Part shown: positions 27,101 through 35,564 of the stretch, in pieces
Layout: each line of letters begins with the position of its first letter
Position numbering within the stretch: the stretch's first letter is position 1
Virus record (IMG/VR): IMGVR_UViG_3300017782_000016
Span: 1 to 59,096 of that record
Direction: 5' to 3' (one strand)
From: a virus
Length of the DNA: 59,096 nucleotides
Notes under the pieces: generated by a model
What the model saw: the letters and a program-made list of their open reading frames with translations, nothing else
What the model was told of the DNA's origin: nothing
The model's database searches: none
Translations under genes and position numbers: made by a program

Positions 27101-27433
27101 GGTGAATATGTCGTGGGTAGAGATTCTGCTAAAGCTATTGGCACAGATACTTTAGATGATATTAATGCCATGAATTTCCAAAACGGTGGAAGTGTTGGAT
27201 CTCCAGTTATGAAAAAAACAGGTGGTAGTGGTGGTAATGTAGGATCTATTAATATTACTGTTAATGTTGATAAGAGCGGATCTACTACACAAACTCAAAG
27301 CACTAGCGGAGGTAGCGCAGCAGATGAAGAAGCTGGAGGAAAAGGATTAGCAGAAAGAATAAGATCAACTGTTGTTAATGTTATTAACGAAGAAAAAAGA
27401 GTATCTGGTTCACTGTTTACAAGAAGTAAGTAA
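21176..27433 (+). CDS. Tail tape measure protein
   Basis: A 2085-aa protein, the longest here. Its length implies a tail of roughly 300 nm if about 1.5 Angstrom per residue holds. The N-terminal region (about 40-400) has the helical TMP-type core (FDEVAEGALELARQGLSVEE, AGVSFDELLSAITVVEERT). A hydrophobic segment lies near 425-450. IPNFA-type motifs occur near 577, 634, 893 and 947 with a YVPNYA variant near 600. Coiled coils fill about 1250-1560. Two copies of a PAMLTSGEYVVRKSA-like motif (about 1680 and 1978) resemble the C-terminal segment found in many tape measures. By family knowledge it sets tail length and is ejected with DNA. The stop overlaps the next ATG (TAATG). Confidence 0.9.
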   Translation: MANAKIGIDFDPVRTQKVEAALRRIQAQAKGVDFGGGARSLDKLSRPLGKITGQANEFQKSLEASNARVLAFGASVLVINKLSEAFQQLVNNTIKVEAAFTKIGIILDGTAQDLQKFGDGIFRVAQKTGNAFDEVAEGALELARQGLSVEESLSRVETALKLVRVAGIDSQKAVGGLTAAIKNFEGAGLTVAEIADKIAEVDTKFATSTDDLIDGLKRASASAQVAGVSFDELLSAITVVEERTQRGGAVIGNAFKTIFARIRRTDVLDALKSVGIEVLNTEGNIRGAIPLIQDLGVVLEEVGMRSEAAGKLIEKVAGVRQGDILINLIRDLQSGQSQFAKSLQVSAGAFGSLDKKNAEYNKTLDATINKLTVAGQKLAFTVGETGFADAAKNLINTFEGAVTRITDVLDGDTIGGKFARGLIKGIGNVLTGPGLALVGAIFIKLFKDLAVFGLDSLKTLLGVNRAAKEQALLQQSVLQTLVSNQAIQAQILKLEGDKVAQEQLLLQIYNQQAAALQRVQNIAKNVSPGLYGAGLRGGAGGVERASGKASGGYVAGEARDVSRGVGGASPSSKVVSIPNFAFGGGQRGTMIANSSEYYVPNYAGGGDAIFNQNMVKSMGLPSGAKKLRGANGFIPNFALKGSSDYFYNLRRKEANGQKLSAEEQKDLKAYYSKKGSTLVMDASNQLGVASIFPGGAKANTSTTKLSGPEKAILKGAYPDSNIKRVALNNIQVRSLENVEKSLKSERADRNLISKLFSGPTYDYGSQLMDFFNNDERSKTLNAMKKRTKGPSLFSSAVMGGIFESAVRLVTRGAAGITDFDSNLGDQTPFDFEEGRAATSRFNKRFGFTPNVFKADAKRTSTPEAIRSIIGKSIRDKNVFGRLNKTMSAAFGYIPNFADPLSDAIEREKAAGVPINQIRINQSSKVRNGQNPLGLAVTNTRDEPTGAIPNFAAKPGGTGGEMGMDKAFGLILISQVAGGFAQSLTQGNAQLEKFTTGLMNGITTFATLTLLNEPIKKGIENLKGFAEGLQSQTVTGKYGGTRTFRGKAPGVGGALSKVAAGASRLLGPAAIAASVAPLILELTKVKDKFGELNSALSNLKINDFANGTDASLKAVISGTRAQIDYNRSLDQAANRSGVDRRGAFGGKKNEDKVLQQIAKSALQSGSNRQSAAGTGIINRLGKDDLTNLGKIATITNQEGANIGEDILRQARSKATTVSGNARNQRTTFDENRFNEEIEKLVQAELDKRQQADAKQTLTKVGDRTTFDTRQAGLQIDSTASALGQQRQRTFQTEIAKLDKELLGDGGRGVTRERQNQIEIQKQELALSKEIEQQRLGIEQSFAKEVINTQKLNDIQKDSLDSILKQVDGKGTIAELEQKILTALYGEGEATSVQKAAVKKIAENYQNQETTITDIQTTRASQIENEKELLELNEDNLKIEEERLKTFQQEITELEKKIAKEQQSNALAKERNQNVLRESRGKLSPQAKRQLVYEEQINGFNEEKVRAEVRLTKAQADKQFYLDNEVNQNAAKLQSYSASIDAAQQELEAVIALNEERKKGSEFDKDRTAYDQYIESVNQRLAGMSEQMPVTLSQNLENGLMKAMDTVAREGVDGIGKALGDIALDFGREIQRQLMQKAADTLVSSIGSTGVLKNISESLGFASGGMVSGGGGIKDDVPAMLTSGEYVVRKSAVQKYGTAFLDSLNSGSMGGYNKGGPVEQGMPEYNGGKFWDNPGGNVLGGSLSNERLKKALAKEYFTPGTERGDTTFGRIESKEALLAFSMQNVTSGSTDIISSGSVNLETQSKRLSTLARMRDTPERRQLKEAQKQAFEIFLAQVADERAVIEENKQAKKQRDDMFKAQIQGAFVNSLISAGAAGLGNTMKGGDFFGKKVDPTLGAKGLKTDTGFNMGNLGDRFIDNSGDVVTLTQTGKDMVGTINYMNELGMDTAAFTDTLSRRYAGKATGGPIGTKMNAMLTAGEYVVGRDSAKAIGTDTLDDINAMNFQNGGSVGSPVMKKTGGSGGNVGSINITVNVDKSGSTTQTQSTSGGSAADEEAGGKGLAERIRSTVVNVINEEKRVSGSLFTRSK

Positions 27434-30129
27434 TGAGCACAATCAGCACAGATTTTGTATATAATAGAGATGTTATTACAGAGCCGCAACTGTTTAAGTA
27501 TGTATGTATGATATCGGTTGCTTCAACTGCAACAGAGCCTGTAAAGGTTTCAATTTGTTACCCTAACACTACTATATATGAAGAAGATTTAGATGGGTCA
27601 AATAGAGTTAAAATATTAGAAGCTCACGAACCTGGATTAAGAATAGGCGCATTTTCTGTCACAGCTGGTAAAGTTTACTATGGTACTAGAAATGTATCTA
27701 TGTTTGTTAATGATAGGCATCATGTAATGGTTCCCTTTAGTTTTGCGGGTTTAAATTTTAGTATTTTTAATGAAAGATCAGCGCCTAGACAGTTTTATAT
27801 TTTTCCACTTTATGATAACACTTTATTAAAAATTGGCGATAAAACATCTGCTTTATCTCCTACGGAAACAGTAACACTAACATCACAAACTGTTAATACG
27901 GCATTCACTCAAGATGAAAATGATCAGTTAACAAATTTTTCAGCTAGTAGACCTGTTTTAATTTCAAGTGCCGCTATTAACGATGATGATACCATGTTAC
28001 ATCCACCTTGTTCTAATGTTATATTTGCAAGAAATTTTGGTGGGTCTAGACGTTTGCATAAATTTGACAGTACTGAGGTAGACTCAAGTTCAACTACAAT
28101 GGGTACTTCTTACAGCAATGGAAATAAAAGAGTTTTTTATAATCCCTTTAAACCTGGATCGTTTTTTAACCCAGAAAACGACCAAGGGGACAAAAATTTA
28201 ATGATTACTGAAGTGGGCGATGGAGATGGTAGTGAAGGAGTTCAAGCTTGCCCTTACGAACTTTTAAGAACTACTTTTACATTACCAGAAAGTATAAAAG
28301 GTTATCATATTGTTTCGCCAAGGGGAACACAAGTCGATGTTTATTACAGGTCGGGCAATAAATGGGTTTTGTTTGCTAAGGAACAAATTGTTGCAGGGCA
28401 AAATGCGGCAATTGAATCAATTAGAATTGATTCTACTAACGACGGAAATACTAATAGTTATGTCAATGCATTGGGTCCAGGTTATCTTATGAGACATAGT
28501 GCTGGAACAAATATACAATCAACTTCTAGTACAAGTACACTTGTTAGTAGCTCAACGAGACAGTGGAGATTTGAAGCCAAGGATCCAGTAGCTATATGGG
28601 TAGAAGAAGCAGATGGTAATGAATATCTACTTCCTGGTTGGGGCACGAAACAAATCGCGCCAAGTATTGGAACAAAAATGGCATTCAAATCAGAGAATTC
28701 TGTTTGGTATGGACAGGGTAAAAGTTTGAATATTATGCCCGTAGGTTTAAACAACATTGCCATGAAGTGCGACTTAAATTTTCAATTACCTAAATTACAA
28801 GCTAGTGGTTTAATAGAGAAATTAGAAAATTGCACACATGGGGTTAAAACTGGAGACGCCGCTTTTAAAGGTTTAAATAATTTTGATTTTGGCACAGATG
28901 GAGAAAGTCCTCAAATTGTAAATTTAGATGAAAATATATATAATAATGTAAATGGATCTTTAGTAAGAAACTTTAATATAGATAATATGGGTGGCGATAA
29001 CTACAGTATTAATGTTGAATTAGTCAATAATAAAGTATCATCTATTATGAATACTGGTATGGGATTTGTTTCAAATCAACTGGTTGCTCCAACAACTACT
29101 CCTAAAAATAAATTTGATGTATTTTTTGAAGACACTAATGCAAACTCTAATAAATTTGATAATTTTTATTATATGAGCCAGGATGATGATAACGCATTTG
29201 CTACTTTTGAAAGGGCAACACATTCTAATGGTGGTTCTTTTGTAAGCTTTCATTCAACTCCAACAACTTTAAAATGTTTTACATCGGCGAGTCCTGGAGG
29301 TGATGGAACTATTAGAGCTGTTTCTTCCTTACCAGATAAAATTGAAGTAGAAACAGCAAACAATGTAAAAGTAAAATTAAGATGTTTTGTTGATAATATT
29401 ACGACATCTAACGGAATAGAGTTTAAACCAACTAATTCAATTGGTAATAATGGTTATGGGGCTTATAATGGCACTAACCATAAAAAGAATGGTGAAGATT
29501 TCGGAGGGGTTCTACAATTTGTTCAAGCCGACAAGGGAAAATTTGTAGAAATGGAATTTGAAGGAGATAATTCGCAAAATAATCTCCATCTTGGTTCGGT
29601 GATAATTCTCTTAGGTGCAAGTGAGCTGATTGAACTATCCCAAATTTCAATAAGTTACGAATTAAATACTTTTGTTGGTGATTTATCTGGAGAGGGTTCA
29701 AATTTAAAAGGTCCAATAACTTATGAGGGTTATGGATTAAGTCCTAGTAATTTTAATTTACATGCTACAAGAACATTTTTCTTTAGACCAGATCAATCTA
29801 CCGATTTATCTTTTGATCATTCGGCTAGACTAAATAAGATGAGAGGTACTTTTGCTCAGTTTATCAACACTTCTAATAACCAAAATTCGTTAGGAGAAAT
29901 AGACTTACGTTTCAGCAACAGAACTGATAAGGAGGCGTACGCTATTTTACATTTTTTAGAAACACATTTGGGATATAAAACATTTGTGTATAAATATGAT
30001 GATAACATAATTAATCAAAATAGAATTTTTTATTGCGACTTTTGGGAGCATGTAATTAATTTTAAAGATTCAAACACTATTTCTGCAAAATTTACAGAGG
30101 TAGCAAACCCAGTAACCCCTAATTTTTAA
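27433..30129 (+). CDS. Tail-tip protein with lambda gpM-like C-terminus
   Basis: An 898-aa beta-rich protein following the tape measure. The last ~120 residues (776-898) match the lambda minor tail protein M pattern: ARLNKMRGTFAQF, LRFSNRTDKEAYAILHFLET, HLGYKTFVYKYDDNI, YCDFWEHVINF, then a terminal FTEV. That domain sits between tail tube and tip in siphoviruses. The large N-terminal part contains SRPVLISSAAINDDDTMLHP and other strands but no family I can name; it may be an adhesion or distal-tail region. It starts 1 bp inside the tape-measure stop, and the next gene begins at the base after its own stop. Confidence 0.7.
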   Translation: MSTISTDFVYNRDVITEPQLFKYVCMISVASTATEPVKVSICYPNTTIYEEDLDGSNRVKILEAHEPGLRIGAFSVTAGKVYYGTRNVSMFVNDRHHVMVPFSFAGLNFSIFNERSAPRQFYIFPLYDNTLLKIGDKTSALSPTETVTLTSQTVNTAFTQDENDQLTNFSASRPVLISSAAINDDDTMLHPPCSNVIFARNFGGSRRLHKFDSTEVDSSSTTMGTSYSNGNKRVFYNPFKPGSFFNPENDQGDKNLMITEVGDGDGSEGVQACPYELLRTTFTLPESIKGYHIVSPRGTQVDVYYRSGNKWVLFAKEQIVAGQNAAIESIRIDSTNDGNTNSYVNALGPGYLMRHSAGTNIQSTSSTSTLVSSSTRQWRFEAKDPVAIWVEEADGNEYLLPGWGTKQIAPSIGTKMAFKSENSVWYGQGKSLNIMPVGLNNIAMKCDLNFQLPKLQASGLIEKLENCTHGVKTGDAAFKGLNNFDFGTDGESPQIVNLDENIYNNVNGSLVRNFNIDNMGGDNYSINVELVNNKVSSIMNTGMGFVSNQLVAPTTTPKNKFDVFFEDTNANSNKFDNFYYMSQDDDNAFATFERATHSNGGSFVSFHSTPTTLKCFTSASPGGDGTIRAVSSLPDKIEVETANNVKVKLRCFVDNITTSNGIEFKPTNSIGNNGYGAYNGTNHKKNGEDFGGVLQFVQADKGKFVEMEFEGDNSQNNLHLGSVIILLGASELIELSQISISYELNTFVGDLSGEGSNLKGPITYEGYGLSPSNFNLHATRTFFFRPDQSTDLSFDHSARLNKMRGTFAQFINTSNNQNSLGEIDLRFSNRTDKEAYAILHFLETHLGYKTFVYKYDDNIINQNRIFYCDFWEHVINFKDSNTISAKFTEVANPVTPNF

Positions 30130-33100
30130 ATGAGCGATAATTCACAACGACCAGTCATAGGATATGAAAATATAGCATTATTCCAAGGGAATAGTGATGC
30201 AAATCTTACTGGATCTAATAGTGGAGACGCACTAAAGTTTATTCCTCAAGTTCAAAATTTATCGTTTAGTTTTAGCAACAATCAAGTAAATATAAATGGT
30301 TTGGGATCAAAGAAAACTTTAATTAACCAAAATACTTTAGCCCCAGATATTAGATTGAATATTTCTAAGGTAGAAGATTTTGAAAATGATTTATTCTCTA
30401 CTTTAATACCTTATGGAGATTTTAAAGATGGCGATTTAAATAAGGACAGAAATTTTTATGCAATTATTGGAGATATTAAAGGGTCTGATGTTTCATCTAA
30501 AACTTTGTCTGGCAAAAATGTAATTAGTTTTGGTAATTGTTTCCTAGAGAATGTAACATTAACACAGGATGCTAATGCTATGTTGATGTCCAACTATTCT
30601 TTTGTGGCAAGCAATATACAAGCTCAAACATTTTCTCCTAGAGTAATTTATCATAATAGTTTTGAACAATTGCAAACTGGGGATTATAGCCCATATTATG
30701 GTGGTGGAACTGTTGAAGCAAAAGATTTAGAAGATAGTATTGGATTATTAAGAATAACAAATCACGGAATACAAGGCGCTATTGGAACAGGAGAAGGTAT
30801 TGTACTTTCTGATCAAGACACAAAAGCTAGAGGGTATGAAACTGTCACTGGATTTAGGAGTTTGGCTATATATGATGGGGCTATAATTAACGGTATTGCT
30901 TTTCATAATAAAACTGGAGACGGTCTTTCTTTACCTACTGATGAATATTATCATAGTGGCAATCTATCAACTGGGATATTTAATACAAATTCTATATATG
31001 AAGTTACTGGTAACTTTAGAACTAATAATGATGCAGCGTATTTAGATATATTTTTCCAAACTGGTGATGGAATATCTTCCAATAATTTACACGCCACTGT
31101 AAGAAAGACTATTAAACCTAATTTAACAACTAGAACAGACGATCACGCTGGAACTTATATTTCAACACCATTCAGTGTTACTGGAAGTTTTAATCCAGAT
31201 CATTATGGAGCCGTCAAGGGTTCTGGCGCTCCAAGTGGTTGTATAATGATAAGTTCTAGGAAACTAAATGGTTACGGTGGATTAACAGGAATTAAAGTAG
31301 AACCAAGAGATTCAACTTATAAATATGTATCTGTACCAGGTGGCATTACATTTGAAAACGCATTTAATCAAGCTGTCCAAAACCATAACGGAAGATTAGC
31401 TGTCATAGATACATTAGAAAAATTTCACAAATTTACTGGCACGTTTGCAAACGATGCAAAGGATCAGTCTATATTGGCAAATGGTTGGGTGGCATTAACT
31501 GACAGTGAGTCTTATGGGGCATCAGAAAGTAACGCAGAATCAACATTGGCGTTAAAAAGAGCTAAATTTAAATGGTCAAACGGTGTTGAAAATATATTCA
31601 CGGATGATATTTATTGGAATGATTTAGAGCCTAATAATGCTGGCGGTTTAGAAGATTTTATTCATTTTAGAGGTACTACTTTAACACCATCGACCACTGA
31701 AGGTGTGCCAGCAACCGCTTCATCTGGACCGTGGAATGATTTAAATGCAACTAGCACAACACCTACGGGTTTTTATATAGAGCAAATTAATTCAGCTGTA
31801 TTTATATCTGATTTGACTATTAGAAAATTGGATGAATTCCAACTAGACGCACCGTCTATAGATTTAACTGGGCCACAAATACAAAACACTACAGGTTATT
31901 TTAACGAGTTAAACACTTACTACAAAAGTCCTGCAAAAAACTTTTCTAAGGGTAAAAATACAAAAATAGTAATAAAGAAAAAAAATGAAGGAACAATAGT
32001 ATTTAAAGATAATTTCGCTAGTGGTATAGTTGATAATGATTATGCTGTAGCGCCAAGTGGTGTTGAGGGTTTTTCTTTTTCACGGTTATTCCATAATGGT
32101 TTAAATTCAGAAGCTGGAGATGAAGTAACCACAGGTATCAACAGAGCAGATTTCTTTAATCAGACTCAAGGTAATCCAGCAATACAATCTTCACCACCAT
32201 CTTTGGAAATAAAAATTAATGTTGGAGACACAGGTTTTGCTTATGGAAACCCAAGTAGTGTTTACAGTGGCGCTAAAGCAGCTGCTGTAAGAATTGGTCA
32301 AGATATAATAGGTGGAGGAAATAATGGAACTGGTTTTAAGGCTAGTGGAAATTACATTTTACAAGGTGAATTTAGGGTTTCTATGCCTGGTGGATATACT
32401 GGAGCTGTTGCGAGAGTTGATATTTCTGATTACGAATCACATAACACACCACAAGTGACTCCTGGTGGTTTAATGGGAGATGGATTTGCAACACAATCAC
32501 AAACATTTGTTCCGTTTGATATGAGAATAACTGGTTTTAACCAGAGAGACGCAAGAACTAGTGGTAATTTTAAGTGGTTTGATCTTACTGTTTTCAGTCA
32601 AAAGGGTGGTTTCCCTAATGCTCAAACATTAAATCCTCCTTCGCCAGATGGATCAACATCTTTTACAAATTTTTTAAATTCTGGATCTTGTGCCGCTCAA
32701 TTTAGAAACATAACAGTAAGAGAAGTTCAAAACTTTGAAGAAGAAAACTTTTTGTTTGAGACTGATACTGTACAAAATTTTGATATAACTTTACCTGTTG
32801 AAAGAAAATCTGTATATCAAATTGGCAACAAATATCCAAGCAAAAGAAAAAGGCTTTATCCAAATAATTGTGAAATTAGTCTTGCGGCTTTAGTGTCAAA
32901 CATTAACAAAGAAAATGAAACTGAATACGAAAGATATTTAACAGTAGACTCTGCTAAGAAAACCACAACAGCTAATTTAAAAAGTTTTATAGAAGAAAAT
33001 GCAAAATACGAAATACTAATATCTGGTGTTGGCGACAATGATAAAAAATATTCTTTACATATAGATGATGCATATCTTACTGCACAAGATATATCAAGCT

Positions 33101-35085
33101 CTATGGATAATTTTTCTTTAGCTAATTTGTCTTTTGGTTTTGACATGCAAGATTTTAAAAACAAAAACTACTTAAACAATTTTGATGCTGCTAGAATATA
33201 TGTAGATAGAAAGAATGAAAGATGCGTGCCTAATACTGGAGGTTTAGAGGTATTTGATATATCGGACAAACCTTTAAACACACCTTATCCAGAGACAAGT
33301 ACAAATTTAAACTTCGCTCATCCAGAGGTCAGCCCAGGTGTGGCTAACTTAAGTTCGAGAAATGTTAGCGGTAAAGTGGGATTAAGTGAAGACGGTTTTG
33401 TTTTTGACCCATTGTATACTGCTGGCAAAGTTTATACTGATAAGACTTTAGATGGTAATCGTTACTATTTAAGTAATTTCTTTTCTACTGTAGGAGAAAG
33501 GAGTAATTTTGATTTTGTAAATGCTCCAATGTTACAATTCGCAAATGAAAGTAGTTTCCTTGATGATGGTGCTGCGGAATTAAATTCAGCCTTAACTTAT
33601 TTATTGTGGATAAAACCTTATACATTGCCTTATTTTCAAAGTAATACTTTTAAGAGTAAAAGTGCTAGTAGGTTATCTACTTTAATGAGTCAAGCTTTAA
33701 ACAATGAATCTAGGCCTAGATTTACCGTTGATAGTTTTGGCGCTCTTGGTTTTCAATCTTGGAGTATGCATGGTCAAGTTTTTACTGGCGACACTTTTAC
33801 AAATGCCAATGGTCGTCAAATACAAAGATTAGATATACCTAGAATTTTTGATACTGGTTCAAAAGTAGCCACAACTAGAATGCAGCTTTCTGGTAGTTCA
33901 ATAATAGCTAAAAGAGATGGAGTTGCGTATACTGATCAAAATGCTGGCACTAATACAAATTTCTCTGGAACAAGAGGTGCATCTGTTAATACATTTAAAT
34001 TTAGTTCAGAACAAGTAGTTCAAACTGGGGTCTGGCAACAAGTTGTTATGACCTTAGAAAACAGAACTGGTAGTTTAGGTATAGATCATAGTGATTTTGG
34101 AACAACATTACAGTTTTATCGCAACGACACTAAACTAAACACAATTGACATATTATCAACAAGATCAGAATATAATGGTGGTAGTACTAATTTTGCTACA
34201 AATGGTTTGATAGATTTAAGTGATCAAGCTAATTTTGGGGCAAATGCTTTACCTTCTAGTGGTATTGGTGTTATTCAAAATCTTGGTAGAGCAAGTGAAG
34301 GTTTTAGAATTGGTGGCACTTTTGCTGGTGATGAAGAACCTTACGATTTGTTTAAAGGTGAAATAGCGGTAGCAGCCGTATATAACAAGGCATTAACTCA
34401 TGAAGAAGTTAAAGATAATTACAATAGAATTAGACAAAGGTTTGATCACAAGGAAAGGTCAAATGCTAAAAGTATACAGGTTAGAAGGCAGGGTACTTTA
34501 TTCCAACCAGGAGCCAATAATTGCGAACTAAATGGAAGCGAATTGAAAGAAGATTATGTAACTTTTTTTGCTACTGAGTCTGATAGAGAATTTATGTTAG
34601 TTTATCTTGAAGAATCTGATTATTTAAATATTGAAGGTACATCTTTTGAAATAGAAAACGTAACTACAAATATTAATGGCACATATGTTTTTCACGGTCC
34701 TAACGATGCTTTTCCAGGTAATTTTGTTCATCAAGACCGTCCATCGTATAGATTTTTTAGAGATAAGAAAAAATGGAAATTCTATAATAGTGGCGTTACT
34801 ATTGAAGAAACAGCACGAATAAGAGGTAACAAGGTTTATGATGCTGACTATGACTTGGGTTCAGATGGCACTATAAGCAACAGGTATTCTATTGCAGAAT
34901 TTACTTCACCTCCTAATTTTGTAAATGTCGTTGAAGTTGAACCGTTAATTACAATAGATGAAGGTGAAGCTAAGATAGGCAAGGTGTATTATGAAAAAGA
35001 TGATGATAGTTTTAGATTTATAGTTTACGATATAAAATCAAATGTAAAAATAACTATCAATACAATAGACGCACAAAATAATTAA
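30130..35085 (+). CDS. Tail adhesin with tube-like, C-type lectin and LamG domains
   Basis: A 1651-aa multidomain protein. Residues about 26-170 form a tail-tube-like domain (VQNLSFSFSNNQVNINGLG). At about 396-553 there is a C-type lectin fold with its hallmarks: WVALTDSE near 452, FKWSNG, YWNDLEPNN near 495-503, GPWNDL, and GFYIE. At about 879-1015 there is a second tube-like domain (VQNFDITLPVERKSVYQIG). At about 1140-1440 there is a LamG/concanavalin-like domain (LTYLLWIKPYTLP, WQQVVMTLENRTG, FKGEIAVAAVYNKALTHEEV). The EPN triplet in the lectin is the mannose-type ligand motif in known C-type lectins. I infer a receptor-binding tail-tip protein. Its stop overlaps the stop of the convergent gene by 4 bp. 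Confidence 0.75.
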   Translation: MSDNSQRPVIGYENIALFQGNSDANLTGSNSGDALKFIPQVQNLSFSFSNNQVNINGLGSKKTLINQNTLAPDIRLNISKVEDFENDLFSTLIPYGDFKDGDLNKDRNFYAIIGDIKGSDVSSKTLSGKNVISFGNCFLENVTLTQDANAMLMSNYSFVASNIQAQTFSPRVIYHNSFEQLQTGDYSPYYGGGTVEAKDLEDSIGLLRITNHGIQGAIGTGEGIVLSDQDTKARGYETVTGFRSLAIYDGAIINGIAFHNKTGDGLSLPTDEYYHSGNLSTGIFNTNSIYEVTGNFRTNNDAAYLDIFFQTGDGISSNNLHATVRKTIKPNLTTRTDDHAGTYISTPFSVTGSFNPDHYGAVKGSGAPSGCIMISSRKLNGYGGLTGIKVEPRDSTYKYVSVPGGITFENAFNQAVQNHNGRLAVIDTLEKFHKFTGTFANDAKDQSILANGWVALTDSESYGASESNAESTLALKRAKFKWSNGVENIFTDDIYWNDLEPNNAGGLEDFIHFRGTTLTPSTTEGVPATASSGPWNDLNATSTTPTGFYIEQINSAVFISDLTIRKLDEFQLDAPSIDLTGPQIQNTTGYFNELNTYYKSPAKNFSKGKNTKIVIKKKNEGTIVFKDNFASGIVDNDYAVAPSGVEGFSFSRLFHNGLNSEAGDEVTTGINRADFFNQTQGNPAIQSSPPSLEIKINVGDTGFAYGNPSSVYSGAKAAAVRIGQDIIGGGNNGTGFKASGNYILQGEFRVSMPGGYTGAVARVDISDYESHNTPQVTPGGLMGDGFATQSQTFVPFDMRITGFNQRDARTSGNFKWFDLTVFSQKGGFPNAQTLNPPSPDGSTSFTNFLNSGSCAAQFRNITVREVQNFEEENFLFETDTVQNFDITLPVERKSVYQIGNKYPSKRKRLYPNNCEISLAALVSNINKENETEYERYLTVDSAKKTTTANLKSFIEENAKYEILISGVGDNDKKYSLHIDDAYLTAQDISSSMDNFSLANLSFGFDMQDFKNKNYLNNFDAARIYVDRKNERCVPNTGGLEVFDISDKPLNTPYPETSTNLNFAHPEVSPGVANLSSRNVSGKVGLSEDGFVFDPLYTAGKVYTDKTLDGNRYYLSNFFSTVGERSNFDFVNAPMLQFANESSFLDDGAAELNSALTYLLWIKPYTLPYFQSNTFKSKSASRLSTLMSQALNNESRPRFTVDSFGALGFQSWSMHGQVFTGDTFTNANGRQIQRLDIPRIFDTGSKVATTRMQLSGSSIIAKRDGVAYTDQNAGTNTNFSGTRGASVNTFKFSSEQVVQTGVWQQVVMTLENRTGSLGIDHSDFGTTLQFYRNDTKLNTIDILSTRSEYNGGSTNFATNGLIDLSDQANFGANALPSSGIGVIQNLGRASEGFRIGGTFAGDEEPYDLFKGEIAVAAVYNKALTHEEVKDNYNRIRQRFDHKERSNAKSIQVRRQGTLFQPGANNCELNGSELKEDYVTFFATESDREFMLVYLEESDYLNIEGTSFEIENVTTNINGTYVFHGPNDAFPGNFVHQDRPSYRFFRDKKKWKFYNSGVTIEETARIRGNKVYDADYDLGSDGTISNRYSIAEFTSPPNFVNVVEVEPLITIDEGEAKIGKVYYEKDDDSFRFIVYDIKSNVKITINTIDAQNN

Positions 35086-35492
35086 TCTTCTATCTTTAAG
35101 CCAGCTTTGTCAGCTTTTGCTTTAGTCTTTTCCCAGTTTTCTTTCATTTGCTGTGGGTGTAATTTACCGTTTGTCATTTTACTATAATCGGCATATTGTT
35201 TTTGTTTTACTGGGTCTACACCATTTTTTTGAGCTCTTTTTTCTGAAGCTTCTGCAGACTTATCAAAAAGTTCTCCGTATGTGTAATTTTTATTTTGAGC
35301 GGAGGTTACGAATGATTTATCGCTATACTCGTCTACATTAGTGTCAAAAGATAGGTTAGGATTAACATAAACACGTCTCCAGAGGCCTTTCTCGCGACCG
35401 TTGGTACCGTGATACTCGTGCTTCTCCATCATCCCTTGAAAGACCTCTACGACCTCTCCTGTTTCTTCGTTTTCGTATAAATATAATGGCAT
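35082..35492 (-). CDS. FmdB-like small protein without the zinc cysteines
   Basis: A 136-aa protein starting MPLYLYENEETGEVVEVFQGM, the layout of FmdB-type zinc ribbons (MPTYEYRC...FEVFQSM) but with no cysteines at all. Charged helices follow (LFDKSAEASEKRAQKNGVDP). FmdB-like genes are frequent in marine phages; function is unknown. It is isolated from the upstream Hsp20 gene by a terminator. Confidence 0.5.
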   Translation of the reverse strand: MPLYLYENEETGEVVEVFQGMMEKHEYHGTNGREKGLWRRVYVNPNLSFDTNVDEYSDKSFVTSAQNKNYTYGELFDKSAEASEKRAQKNGVDPVKQKQYADYSKMTNGKLHPQQMKENWEKTKAKADKAGLKIED

Positions 35493-35511
35493 AAATTTAA
35501 ATATTTTTTTT

Positions 35512-35551
35512 AAAAAAAATCCCCCCTATGTTTTTTACACATAAGAGGGAT
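35512..35551 (-). terminator. Terminator after the Hsp20 gene (minus strand)
   Basis: Reading leftward: stem ATCCC...TATGT pairing with ACATA...GGGAT (35519-35551, with an internal loop), then eight T (A at 35512-35519 on the plus strand). The hairpin loop contains GTGTAA on the minus strand. Confidence 0.8.
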
Positions 35552-35564
35552 ATTTTAGATTATG

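Noticed and set aside
31318-31800. C-type lectin as target of a diversity-generating retroelement
   Set aside because: No reverse transcriptase or template repeat is visible in the window and the lectin is internal, not C-terminal.
35535-35540. GTGTAA in the minus-strand terminator loop as promoter for the FmdB-like gene
   Set aside because: It is 42 bp from the start codon and its sequence is explained by the hairpin.
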